This document shows, in pieces, positions 48,554 to 56,021 of a stretch of DNA of 64,000 nt. Below the pieces are notes generated by a model, which saw only the letters and a list, made by a program, of their open reading frames with translations, did no database searches and had not been told where the DNA came from. The translations under genes and the position numbers were made by a program. Each line of letters opens with the position of its first letter. Within the stretch, counting starts at the first letter, position 1. This DNA comes from Mesorhizobium waimense (GTDB lineage Bacteria > Pseudomonadota > Alphaproteobacteria > Rhizobiales > Rhizobiaceae): NCBI RefSeq assembly GCF_003601975.1, contig NZ_QZWZ01000016.1, positions 1 to 64,000 of the forward strand. Reading direction: 5' to 3'.

Positions 48554-48744
48554 CCGGCCCTCGCCATTGCCATGTTGTGGCGCCTCACGGCTTCACAAGC
48601 CTCTGCGGGGCTGAGGCCCATCGCCCTAAGTGCCGGGATGGCGGGGCCGCGCTGACTGCGTGGCGTTTCGGCCAGGAAGCGCTCGCCGCGTTCGATGGTC
48701 GACGGCTCGGTGGTGTGGTCTTCTGTTTCGGGATGGCCAGTCAT
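48550..48744 (-). CDS. 64-residue phage protein
   Basis: From the ATG at 48744: acidic start (HPETEDHTTEPSTIERGERFL), then GPAIPALRAMGLSPAEACEAVRRHNMAMARAG, which could be a helix-turn-helix-like end. Overlaps the AlpA-like gene by one base and the next gene by four. Confidence 0.6.
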   Translation of the reverse strand: MTGHPETEDHTTEPSTIERGERFLAETPRSQRGPAIPALRAMGLSPAEACEAVRRHNMAMARAG

Positions 48745-48950
48745 CACGCAGCCCTCCGGCGAGGATTCGGCTTGCGCTCCAGAGCCTCTATCCATGCCTT
48801 CACCGACGGCACGCGGTAGAGGATGCGGCCGCCGAGTTCGACATAGGGAAGGCCGTCGGGAAGACGCTGCCACCGGATCAAGGTGCGCTCGCTGACCCGC
48901 AATTCTTTCGCGAGGGCAGGGCGGTCGAGATATTCGTCAAGTAGGCTCAT
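48744..48950 (-). CDS. AlpA/excisionase-like HTH protein
   Basis: 68 residues from the ATG at 48950. It reads LDRPALAKELRVSERTLIRWQRLPDGLPYVELGGRILYRVPSVKAWIEALE, the winged helix of phage excisionases and AlpA regulators. It probably guides excision by the element's integrase or controls the downstream chain. Confidence 0.85.
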   Translation of the reverse strand: MSLLDEYLDRPALAKELRVSERTLIRWQRLPDGLPYVELGGRILYRVPSVKAWIEALERKPNPRRRAA

Positions 48951-49029
48951 TTCGCTGACACTCCTTTCGGTGAGGTGACAGCGAGAACCTACGGACGGAC
49001 ACGCGCTTAGGTCGTCCGAACAACCCGGC

Positions 49030-49995
49030 CTATTTTGATAGGGTTGTTCGGATTTTCGCCTTGCGTTCAAATCGAGGAATTGCGAGCCAACTGGACAGAC
49101 GCTCGGCGCGGAGGGCCATGAAATCCGCTTCCTTGATCCTGCCGATCGCGCGGAGTTCAAGCGACTTGCTGAAATGTTCGGCGGCTCGGCCCCTGATCCG
49201 CTCCCTTGTCTTCATCGCTTTTACAGCCAATCCGATATCGTCCTTCAGTCCGGCATTTTCGGGATCTGCGCCGGTGGCAAATATATAGGCCAGCCGAACA
49301 AACTGAGCGAAGCGGCCGGTTGGCGAACTGGTGAGATCATGTCCGGCTTCGATGTTCCAGAGGAAGCTCAGATGTCGGACGAATTTCTGTTTTGGGGAAC
49401 CATATAGATGCGCATGAAGCCCACGACCTCCGCCGGACCCTCTGTCCGGCATGTCGGGATTACCTGTGCCGTATTTCTTCACAAGATCACCCCGCGCTGC
49501 CTGGGCGGAGTGTGAGGTCTGGCGCAACAATTCTTCAATTTCGCTGCGCAACGCCAACATCACAAAATCGTCGAGAGGTTCGCCTGCCTTTTTCCCGATT
49601 GCGTCAAGTTGCTCAACAACGTTTTTGATCAAACGTCCGAGAGATGCTGCCCCTTTCGATATATCTTCAAGCGCGCTAGACATCCGAGAGACGCGAAAAT
49701 CGTCATTTCGTTTGGAGTATTCATTGAAGTGGTCGACAATTTCCAACAATTTTACAGTGAAAGTCAGCGAAGAGCCTTCATCAGCGTCACCCACAAGCAT
49801 ATGCAGGAGTTCACCGAGCAAGGCGTCTCCCTCCGAGGGTTTGGAGGCCGGCTGCCGTTCTGAAGTCTCGTGCTCTAACGCCAGGAGCGCCCTTTCGTCC
49901 TCTGTCAAAAGCCGAGGCGGGTCGGGATCGACGACAATGTTGCGAACGTGCGCCTTCCATTCCTCATGCGAGGGGCGGCGCTTCTTTTTGTCCAT
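49030..49995 (-). CDS. Hypothetical cargo protein next to the integrase
   Basis: 321 residues from the ATG at 49995, which overlaps the integrase stop codon. It has an acidic N-terminal third (LLTEDERALLALEHETSER) and a long helical middle (FTVKLLEIVDHFNEYSKRNDDF). No catalytic motif is visible. Codon use is less GC-rich than in the neighbours, suggesting recent acquisition. Unknown function. Confidence 0.65.
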   Translation of the reverse strand: MDKKKRRPSHEEWKAHVRNIVVDPDPPRLLTEDERALLALEHETSERQPASKPSEGDALLGELLHMLVGDADEGSSLTFTVKLLEIVDHFNEYSKRNDDFRVSRMSSALEDISKGAASLGRLIKNVVEQLDAIGKKAGEPLDDFVMLALRSEIEELLRQTSHSAQAARGDLVKKYGTGNPDMPDRGSGGGRGLHAHLYGSPKQKFVRHLSFLWNIEAGHDLTSSPTGRFAQFVRLAYIFATGADPENAGLKDDIGLAVKAMKTRERIRGRAAEHFSKSLELRAIGRIKEADFMALRAERLSSWLAIPRFERKAKIRTTLSK

Positions 49996-51236
49996 CACGC
50001 ACCGCCTTTCAGCGGCATGACCTCGGCACCCTTGTCCTTGGCCATCACAATCGATCCTGCGCGCTCGGTGGCCTGCCGCAGTGGGTCGTCCATAAGATGG
50101 CTGTAGCGGGCCGTGGTGGCCGGCTGTGAGTGTCCTAGCAGTGCCCCGATGATTGGCAGGGAAAGGCCGGCGCTGGCCAGCACAGAGGCGTAGGTATGCC
50201 GTAGATCGTGTATGCGGGCCGATGGCTTCAACACGATCTTTTCGCCGACGGTTTCGGCGGTGACGATGCCGGCGGCAAGGCATACCTCACGCCACTCTCC
50301 CTTGATCTCGACGCGGTGATCGGCGCCCCGGCCAGGGAACACATACACGGCATCGTCCTTGGCCTTCTCCCGCAGTTCGGTGAGCAACAGGCGGGCAGGG
50401 GCCGACAATGGCACCCTGTGCATGGTCTTTTGCTTCGTGGTCGCACCCGGCTTGGTCCATACGCCAGCAGTGAGGTCGAACTGGTCCCACTTCGCGGCCT
50501 GGACTTCACCGCGGCGCGCGCCGGTGAGAAGCAGAAGACGGAAAATGTTTGCCGCCTGTTGATCCTCCAGCGTGGTCAGTGCCTCGGTGAGTTTCAGAAG
50601 CTCGGCGGGGGAAAGATAGCGGTGGCGCTTCTGCTCGTCGTTCCGCTCGATGCCCTTGGCTGGATTGTCGATGCGCCACCGCCATTTGATGGCAAGGCCG
50701 AACATCTTCGAAAGCACAGCGACCGTCCGGTTCGCCAGATATGGAGCCGTCTTTGAAATCTTCCGGTGCAGGTTGTCGATGTCGGTGAACTCGACTTCGA
50801 CCACCTTCTTGTTTTTGAGGGCCGGCAGGACGTGGTTCTTGATCAGCGCCTTGTAGTCGCGGGCAGTCGAATCGCGCTTCTTTGTCAGATGATCCTTTTC
50901 GAACCGATCGCAGAGATCAGCGACGGTCTTTGCCTCCCGTGAGGCGGCGACCTGGCCCATAGGGTCGGATCCTACATCGATCTGCTTTTTGAGGTTCTTC
51001 GCTTCTTCGCGGGCAGCGGTGTATTTCCAGTCGGTGGAGGAGCCGATGGTGTAGCGTCTTTCCAAGCCGGACTTGGTCCGATAGTTGAGAATGAACGCCC
51101 TGGCGCCGGCGGCAGTCACGCGAACGCCGAAGCCCTTCACGTCGTCGTCATAAGTGATCTTGTTGCCGCTGGCGGGTGTCGGCAGCGCCTTGATAATGGC
51201 ATCTGAAAGCTTCACGCCCTTGCTCCGTGTCCGCAC
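49995..51236 (-). CDS. int: Tyrosine recombinase (phage integrase) of element 1
   Basis: 413 residues from a GTG at 51236. An N-terminal DUF4102-type domain (LSDAIIKALPTPASGNKITYDDDVKGFGVRV) binds arm sites. A SAM-like core-binding domain follows, then the catalytic domain with Arg in LLTGARRGEV, HDLRHTYAS (His and Arg), GHSQPATTARYSHL with the second His and the Tyr nucleophile. It is expected to integrate the element at tRNA-Lys. GTGTCCG repeats straddle its start codon, so it may repress itself. Confidence 0.95.
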   Translation of the reverse strand: MRTRSKGVKLSDAIIKALPTPASGNKITYDDDVKGFGVRVTAAGARAFILNYRTKSGLERRYTIGSSTDWKYTAAREEAKNLKKQIDVGSDPMGQVAASREAKTVADLCDRFEKDHLTKKRDSTARDYKALIKNHVLPALKNKKVVEVEFTDIDNLHRKISKTAPYLANRTVAVLSKMFGLAIKWRWRIDNPAKGIERNDEQKRHRYLSPAELLKLTEALTTLEDQQAANIFRLLLLTGARRGEVQAAKWDQFDLTAGVWTKPGATTKQKTMHRVPLSAPARLLLTELREKAKDDAVYVFPGRGADHRVEIKGEWREVCLAAGIVTAETVGEKIVLKPSARIHDLRHTYASVLASAGLSLPIIGALLGHSQPATTARYSHLMDDPLRQATERAGSIVMAKDKGAEVMPLKGGA

Positions 51237-51346
51237 TGTGTCCGTCGAAAGGACGGCAATCAGGTTGCGAGCATTGTCGCATGGTGTCCTGATTTGTCAA
51301 AGCATGTCCATTTGAAATCAATCGCTTAATGTGCGGACACGGACAA
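51227..51346 (+). repeat. Integrase arm-type repeats, right end
   Basis: GTGTCCG at 51227 and 51238, 11 bases apart, then inverted copies at 51334-51340 and 51340-51346. The same heptamer with an 11-base spacing occurs at the left end (39176/39187). They lie between the integrase start and attR. Confidence 0.6.
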
Positions 51347-51388
51347 AATCGAATGAAAGCAAAGCCTTGGCAAAACGGCCCGGAATGA

Positions 51389-51434
51389 ACTTTTAATCAG
51401 TAGGTCATGGGTTCGAATCCCATCGCGCTCACCA
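51389..51434 (+). repeat. attR: altered tRNA-Lys 3' end, right border of element 1
   Basis: The first 18 bases are identical to the tRNA at 39067-39084. The T stem is ATGGG/CCCAT instead of TCGGG/CCCGA, so two base pairs have changed on both sides, and the T loop has one change. The acceptor strand CGCGCTC and ACCA match again. It is the displaced 3' end of the original tRNA-Lys gene. Confidence 0.85.
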
Positions 51435-51522
51435 AAAATCTCCAAGCAAACACAAATAGATAAAGTTTCGGATACGAAACGAATAAGAAGCGGGATTTCG
51501 GCTGGGCTAACGGACGGCTAAC

Positions 51523-51555
51523 AAAAAGCCCGCCACCCAGGGAGAGGCGGCGGGC
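51523..51555 (-). terminator. Hairpin with T-run, copy 1 of a repeated hairpin
   Basis: GCCCGCC at 51528-51534 pairs with GGCGGGC at 51549-51555. On the minus strand it is followed by five Ts. The same AACAAAAAG(G)CCCGCCACC context recurs at 52016. Confidence 0.65.
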
Positions 51556-51694
51556 GCTAGTTCGGGAGGAGTGTCGGGCGCATCCCCTTTGCCCGTGAAC
51601 AACGGTACGCCTCGCTTAGCTGGATAATAAGCTCGCGCCGGTTGAAGCTCTGCATATTCAAGCTGCGTGACTTTTCTGCCACAAGATACAGAAA

Positions 51695-51718
51695 GCCCGC
51701 CACCTGAGGCAGCCGGGC
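51695..51718. repeat. Copy 2 of the repeated hairpin
   Basis: GCCCG at 51695-51699 pairs with CGGGC at 51714-51718 around CCACCTGAGGCAG-type loop sequence. The loop matches the one at 52028-52039 (CACCGTGAGGCAG). Confidence 0.55.
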
Positions 51719-51816
51719 AGTCTTTGCCGTACGGGTCTGTGAGGTTTGTCACAGACGCATCGACGTATCGGCTTAGGCTGCGTGCAGTTTCCTGCAGCGG
51801 TGAAGGGAGTGCTCCG

Positions 51817-52014
51817 ATGCTTGTGAATCTTCCTCTTGTCGCAGTAGTTGGTCCCCTTGTCGATTGGCTCGATCGCCGAGCCGAACAGAAGGCGCAGTTG
51901 AAGGCAATGGACGAACTGAGTGACGCACCAGACGACATGCTCAGTGACATCGGGATTTCCCGTGATGACATCGAGACCACACGCCTGCGGTCCAGCCGGA
52001 GGGTGGTGGGCTAA
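51817..52014 (+). CDS. DUF1127 small protein
   Basis: 65 residues from the ATG at 51817, with GGGAG eight bases upstream. The C-terminal half has the DUF1127 pattern: AMDELSDAPDDMLSDIGISRDDIETTRLR. DUF1127 proteins are abundant, stress- and nutrient-linked small proteins in Rhizobiales; their mode of action may involve RNA. It is the first intact gene of element 2. A hairpin follows within ten bases. Confidence 0.8.
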   Translation: MLVNLPLVAVVGPLVDWLDRRAEQKAQLKAMDELSDAPDDMLSDIGISRDDIETTRLRSSRRVVG

Positions 52015-52015
52015 C

Positions 52016-52046
52016 AAAAAGGCCCGCCACCGTGAGGCAGCGGGCC
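52016..52046 (-). terminator. Hairpin with T-run after the DUF1127 gene, copy 3
   Basis: GGCCCGC at 52021-52027 pairs with GCGGGCC at 52040-52046. Five As precede it on the plus strand, making a T-run for leftward transcripts, including the operon that ends at 52084. Confidence 0.7.
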
Positions 52047-52083
52047 AATTATTCTCGTCGGGAATATTTTGGATCAGCAGTGT

Positions 52084-52305
52084 TCAGTTGAGAGTTGGCT
52101 CCGCCAGCCACTCGTTCCTGCCGAGCGATGCCGGATAGACGCTGAGGCAGACCGGATAACCGACTGAATTCGACGCCCGCAAGTATTCGTCGAGTGCGGC
52201 AGCTAGCTCCCTTCCTAGCCGCTTTAGTTTTTGTTCAGCCGTCGCGATCTCTTGAAACCGCCAAGAGTGTTGGAGGTTTTTCGCCGGAATTGTTGCGCCG
52301 CTCAT
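52084..52305 (-). CDS. Small hypothetical protein, last gene of a three-gene operon
   Basis: 73 residues from the ATG at 52305: SGATIPAKNLQHSWRFQEIATAEQKLKRLGRELAAALDEYLRASN, one long helix then a Pro-rich tail. ATGA overlap with the gene upstream. Function unknown. Confidence 0.6.
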   Translation of the reverse strand: MSGATIPAKNLQHSWRFQEIATAEQKLKRLGRELAAALDEYLRASNSVGYPVCLSVYPASLGRNEWLAEPTLN

Positions 52306-52628
52306 ATCCCGCTCTTCACCAGCACTTCTTGCGATTCTAGATCGTCGGGCCACATGATGATTTCGCCGTCTCCCGATGGCTCGCTGTCCCCGCCTTCCTC
52401 GTCGTCGCAATTGTCGTGCTCCAGATCATCGGGGCAGCCTAGCGACGGCTCGTCGTCGCCGGTCTCCTCCAGATCGCAATCGGCTTCCATGAGATCCAGC
52501 GCCGTGATCAGCGACATGGCACGGTCCAGGAGGTCACTCAGGCGCTTCTCGACCGACTGGCGCCATTCGCGCGGATCCATCCCCTTCGGCATGCCGAGAG
52601 GCTGCAGTACGGGCGTATGCGCGTTCAT
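52302..52628 (-). CDS. Acidic hypothetical protein, middle gene of the operon
   Basis: 108 residues. A helical part (EWRQSVEKRLSDLLDRAMSLITALDLMEADCDLEE) precedes a very acidic stretch rich in Asp, Glu and Gly (about residues 55-90). The acidic tail could mimic DNA or bind basic partners. ATGA overlaps on both sides. Confidence 0.6.
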   Translation of the reverse strand: MNAHTPVLQPLGMPKGMDPREWRQSVEKRLSDLLDRAMSLITALDLMEADCDLEETGDDEPSLGCPDDLEHDNCDDEEGGDSEPSGDGEIIMWPDDLESQEVLVKSGI

Positions 52629-52888
52629 GACACGACCTCGCCATATCGCGTCACAGGCCCGATGATCCCATAGGGGTCATTCAACTTCCCTGCGTTGGTG
52701 CTGAGAATGCGCGAAAGGCTTGACCCTTCGGTGCACGTTATGATCAGCCACGGGCACTGAAATTCCTCCTCCAGCAAGGCTTTCAGCGCGTGGAAGTGAT
52801 GCTTGATCTGCTCCCGCCGCGACGGCGGGTTTTTGGCCGCAGCGACGGCTGGCAGTGCCAGCGACGCCGTATGAGGTTTTGCGAACAA
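52625..52888 (-). CDS. Hypothetical protein, first gene of the operon
   Basis: 87 residues. It reads REQIKHHFHALKALLEEEFQCPWLIITCTEGSSLSRILSTNAG, which may be one helix and two strands. Coupled by ATGA to the next gene. It overlaps head to head with a rightward open frame at 52888 by one base. Confidence 0.5.
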   Translation of the reverse strand: MFAKPHTASLALPAVAAAKNPPSRREQIKHHFHALKALLEEEFQCPWLIITCTEGSSLSRILSTNAGKLNDPYGIIGPVTRYGEVVS

Positions 52889-53178
52889 TGGACCAGAATG
52901 CGGGCTGCTTCACCCCACCTGTGGCGACAAAAATCAGGGCCATGAAAGAGCAACTCGCGACTCTGAGGATGCCGTTTGCTAAGCAAGAGCTTAAAGGGAA
53001 AGGCGGCCCTATCAGGGGTGAGAATTCGGTTACCAGCCTCAACAACAAATCATTTAAGTTTCGCGTCAGCGGGGAAAGCTTCGATGCTCGAGAAATGATT
53101 GCATCGGTTTGTGAACTGCTCGCTAGCATTCGTCGGGCGGATATTCTCAAACCAATGCCCATCGCCCCAAGATCATAG
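52888..53178 (+). CDS. Possible rightward hypothetical gene
   Basis: 96 residues from the ATG at 52888. The last part, FRVSGESFDAREMIASVCELLASIRRADILKP, has a protein-like composition. A long leftward open frame covers the same bases but looks less protein-like. The choice of strand is not secure. Confidence 0.4.
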   Translation: MDQNAGCFTPPVATKIRAMKEQLATLRMPFAKQELKGKGGPIRGENSVTSLNNKSFKFRVSGESFDAREMIASVCELLASIRRADILKPMPIAPRS

Positions 53179-53192
53179 CATCGCGGGGGATC

Positions 53193-53342
53193 TTGATTTC
53201 CTTCTACATTGCCGTCATCACCGCCTCGATGCTTGCCGGTGCCGTCTGGCGCTATCGTCGCCGCGACATGATCGGCATGGGTGCCTGCCTTCTGATGGCC
53301 GGCATGGGTGTCTACGTTCTGTTTCGCGAGTTGCCGGGGTGA
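53193..53342 (+). CDS. Small two-TM membrane protein
   Basis: A frame of 49 residues starting at TTG 53193, with GGGGGA four bases upstream. It reads ISFYIAVITASMLAGAVWR, then YRRRDMIGMG, then ACLLMAGMGVYVLFREL: two helices joined by a basic loop. Small inner-membrane protein; unknown role. Confidence 0.5.
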   Translation: MISFYIAVITASMLAGAVWRYRRRDMIGMGACLLMAGMGVYVLFRELPG

Positions 53343-53363
53343 GGCCGCGGAAGGCATGAAATT

Positions 53364-53391
53364 GGCCCGCTGCCGGGAAAAGCAGCGGGCC
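53364..53391. repeat. Copy 4 of the repeated hairpin
   Basis: GGCCCGCTGC pairs perfectly with GCAGCGGGCC around CGGGAAAA. It follows the small membrane protein gene by 21 bases. No T-run on either side. Confidence 0.55.
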
Positions 53392-53567
53392 CTATCATCA
53401 AGGCTGGCCGGAAACGGGATTGGGGCACAAGGGCATCCGGCCAGCGCAATAAACGGCGCCGGATAAGGTTTGTTCCTACGCCAGGGCCCTTGGTTAAATT
53501 CGTACCATTCGTTTAGGCGTCGCGGGATGGCGATCGCCGGTTGACGCGAGTTCATCGCGGCGGGATG

Positions 53568-53905
53568 TCAGAATGACTTAGGCGGCACGTACAGGCAGAT
53601 CGTAATGTCAGGGTTGCCAACTGGTATTTCACCATGCCGGCCTGCCGTTCCTTGGGCGTGACACCAATGAAAACGCATGTCGTGCGACTGATGCACCCTG
53701 CGTCCGCGTAAGGCAGCAATTCGCCTGACGGCACCTTGAAGCCCATGCTTGTTTCGCGAACGGCACCGTCTGCCATCGGCTCGCAATGCTCGTCATGGCA
53801 GCACTGTTTTTCGTACCAGCCATCATGTGCCGATGCCGAGGGCACTCCGTAATCGCAGGCTGCGGCGACGATAACGCCCAATCCGATTGCGCTTCGCCCT
53901 TTCAA
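53568..53905 (-). pseudogene. Frameshifted exported Cys-rich protein
   Basis: A signal peptide (AIGLGVIVAAACDYGVPSASA) precedes HDGWYEKQCCHDEHCEPM and GFKVPSGELLPYADA. From there the sensible sequence continues in another frame as RRVHQSHDMRFHWCHAQG to CLYVPPKSF and a stop at 53568. The family of small exported proteins with HD(G)WY..CC and ending CLY(V/I)PP is common in Rhizobiales. The frame break is near 53696-53710. Without the repair the open frame ends at 53552. Confidence 0.7.
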
Positions 53906-53938
53906 TGTCCAGACCTTATCATTTGCGGTGATCCCTTA

Positions 53939-54100
53939 TTAGCGCTTCACCTTCGGCGTGACCTCCTCGACCCGCACCTTGTCGCCGATCTCTCTCGCCC
54001 AGGCCAGAGCCTTGGCCTTGTCCTTGGTGGTCAGCACCGTGCGCCAAAACGGCTTCTCGAAGACGCTCACGATGTAGGTCGTCTCAGGCTTTTCAGTCAT
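53939..54100 (-). CDS. 53-residue hypothetical protein
   Basis: A short frame: TEKPETTYIVSVFEKPFWRT, then TTKDKAKALAWAREIGDKVRVEEVTPKVKR. It looks like one strand-helix-strand unit. The basic end could bind nucleic acid. It is followed upstream by a fragment with a similar plan (RVIEDGTVRVKGFSSQTDAKTFAQGEQ) at 54155. Confidence 0.55.
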   Translation of the reverse strand: MTEKPETTYIVSVFEKPFWRTVLTTKDKAKALAWAREIGDKVRVEEVTPKVKR

Positions 54101-54154
54101 TGCTAAAATATAGCCGCCTTACCAGAGACGTCTAGCTGCTGCGGTGGCCGGGCT

Positions 54155-54274
54155 CTACGTCCAGAGACGCGTATCAAGTCCGAGCCGCGCCTGTTCGCCT
54201 TGGGCGAAGGTTTTGGCATCTGTCTGGGAACTGAAGCCCTTGACCCTTACCGTGCCGTCCTCGATGACCCGCAC
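54155..54274 (-). pseudogene. Fragment of a small protein gene
   Basis: A 39-codon frame beginning at a GTG: RVIEDGTVRVKGFSSQTDAKTFAQ, ending RLGLDTRLWT. A stop codon lies a few codons upstream, so the beginning appears lost. The composition is protein-like. Confidence 0.4.
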
Positions 54275-54411
54275 GTAATCCCTGTTTCTTTAGATCTCGG
54301 TGTCTGGTGACGCGCGGGGTGCTTCTTTTGCACTTGCGGGCGAGGTTGTTCCGCTCATCCATGGCGACCGACCCGGGAACGAAGCCTTCCGTGGCGGGTT
54401 AACACTTCATC

Positions 54412-54648
54412 ATGTACACGTTGGAACCCCACGGTCGCGGGATAGCGGCCGACCTTCTGAACTTGGAAATGGCTAGGGCCAGGCAGCGCGTCAACCGAGC
54501 CAAACTCGCCCTCGAAAGCGCCGAAGAAATGCTGGACGATGACTGTGGCGTGGCCGTCAATCTCACGCTGTGCGGCAGGATACGGGCCGAGCAACGGCGC
54601 GTGATCGAGGCCAGGGAGCGACTGACAAAGATCGATCCCCGGCACTGA
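54412..54648 (+). CDS. Small coiled-coil protein, paralogue of 46875-47063
   Basis: 78 residues: EPHGRGIAADLLNLEMARAR, then QRVNRAKLALESAEEMLDDD, then LCGRIRAEQRRVIEARERL. It shares its ARxRxNRxxLAxExxEEML core and following GRIR with the element 1 protein. Probably a single long helix that dimerises. Its presence in both elements points to a shared gene pool. Confidence 0.6.
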   Translation: MYTLEPHGRGIAADLLNLEMARARQRVNRAKLALESAEEMLDDDCGVAVNLTLCGRIRAEQRRVIEARERLTKIDPRH

Positions 54649-54738
54649 CGGCGTTCCTGAATTAGCAAATCTAAATGCGAGCGCGGCGCCACCTGTGGTA
54701 GAAACGAACTGCTGGAGTAGGTCGCTCGGGAGGGGTCC

Positions 54739-54918
54739 TTGGGTATAAAATCGAAGCTCGCCCAAATGTCGGCGGCGCTGCTCGCCAAGCGTGTGGTCGC
54801 CGCTCAATCCACTGGTGCCGTCAAGCCGATCCGAACGTCGCTCGCCGACGTTCCTCTTAGGCGCCAGCCTCTTCCGTTCAAGCCGAAACCGCCGGTCCGT
54901 CCGTGTAGCAATATGTAG
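54739..54918 (+). CDS. Possible 59-residue basic protein
   Basis: Starts at TTG 54739 after GGGAGGGG: GIKSKLAQMSAALLAKRVVAAQ, then a Pro/Lys-rich end (LRRQPLPFKPKPPVRP). It might be a small DNA- or membrane-associated peptide. It lies in a 350-base gap between two small genes, and the call is uncertain. Confidence 0.4.
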   Translation: MGIKSKLAQMSAALLAKRVVAAQSTGAVKPIRTSLADVPLRRQPLPFKPKPPVRPCSNM

Positions 54919-55001
54919 GATCAGCCAGACAGCGAAGGTCGGACAACGGAACGAAAGTCGGATTCGCGAATTCTACTGCCAGCTAATTGGAATCGTCGCC
55001 C

Positions 55002-55238
55002 ATGAGGCTTGCGACCCTCCACCTTGAAACTGCGAGATACGGGGACGTATATCGCGCCGAAATGCTCGCGAAGCTGAGGCGGCAAGTTGTGCGGCACATC
55101 AAGCGCACAGACGCGTCGGCTCAAAAAGTCGAAGAAGCGCTGGCCAGGTTGACCGAAGCAAACGCGCCCACGGACCGGCTGGCTCAGTATGGCCGCCGTC
55201 CCCGGGCTGCTTCTTTCTGTAGAAATTTCTGGAAGTAA
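55002..55238 (+). CDS. Small helical protein of element 2
   Basis: 78 residues from the ATG at 55002: RLATLHLETARYGDVYRAEM, then LAKLRRQVVRHIKRTDASAQ, then KVEEALARLTEAN. Mostly helix, with a basic tail. The plan is close to the small coiled-coil proteins at 46875 and 54412, but I cannot align it with confidence. Confidence 0.5.
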   Translation: MRLATLHLETARYGDVYRAEMLAKLRRQVVRHIKRTDASAQKVEEALARLTEANAPTDRLAQYGRRPRAASFCRNFWK

Positions 55239-55255
55239 AACTTTCTGAGCGAATC

Positions 55256-55537
55256 TCATTCGGCCGCCTCGGCTGTTGCCCTTGTTGCGTATGTTGCGCT
55301 CTCTTGGGGAGGCGGAGAGAGGTAGCGTTTCCAGGCATCTATGAAATCTGTCCGATGGTAGCCGCGTTGTGTAGCTGTACCGATCCTGACCACCTTCGGC
55401 TTAATACCGTAGGGACGTAGCTTCTGTGCCAAGTGCCTGTCATCAATAGGTTTGCCTCTGATGTCAGACCATGGAGATTCATCAAGGTTACAGAGTCGGA
55501 GCAAGATGGATTCGGTAGCCAGTGCATCTACCTGCCA
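55256..55537 (-). pseudogene. C-terminal remnant of a DUF3631 protein
   Basis: The open frame (stop upstream at 55538-55540) gives DALATESILLRLCNLDESPW, then SDIRGKPIDDRHLAQKLRPY, then GIKPKVVRIGTATQRGYHRT and DFIDAWKRYLSPP. This is the end of the DUF3631 domain that closes plasmid- and phage-borne helicase/primase-like proteins. The rest, several hundred residues, is missing. It shows element 2 once had a replication or helicase gene. Confidence 0.7.
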
Positions 55538-55625
55538 CTATTTCACGGGAATAGGGACGTACACGACGCCAAGCTATGCCGTGACCGGCTGCCCGCGATT
55601 TATCAGCGTTGATCGGTAAGGGCGG

Positions 55626-55823
55626 TTAGAGCGGCGCAAACGACGCCACCACCAAGTAGAGGCTGATCGCGCTGCCGCCGCCTGGCTTAGCCGCTGTGAT
55701 GGATAGCCCCATCTGTGCACTGGCGAAGACCTTAGCTGCAGTGCTGAGACCTTTCTGGTTTGAGTCCCAAATGAGGTCAGTGCCGACTTTGTCAACGTTC
55801 GTCCAATCGATGCCGGTATGCCG
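55626..55823 (-). pseudogene. Headless open frame, unknown family
   Basis: Minus-strand reading from just after a TAG gives GIDWTNVDKVGTDLIWDSNQ, then KGLSTAAKVFASAQMGLSIT, then AAKPGGGSAISLYLVVASFAPL and stop. The sequence is protein-like but has no start codon near its beginning, so it is the tail of a lost gene. Confidence 0.4.
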
Positions 55824-56021
55824 CTATCCAGGTACCACCCCGCAACAACTGTCTTTGACGACATTTGCCGCTCCGGGCATCTGAAGCCCCGGGTGATTTC
55901 TCAAACGGAGGTCGCCAGGCACATTAGCAATCACTTGTATTTCTCTAAAATCAGGATCATGCTGAGCCAAGCGGTGTGGGGCCACTGGATCGAGGTTAGT
56001 GGGTTTGAAGGGGTAAGCGCC

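Noticed and set aside
52677..53555. 292-codon leftward frame in element 2
   Set aside because: Composition is irregular and it covers several better small genes; the shorter frames on both strands fit coupling and ribosome sites better.
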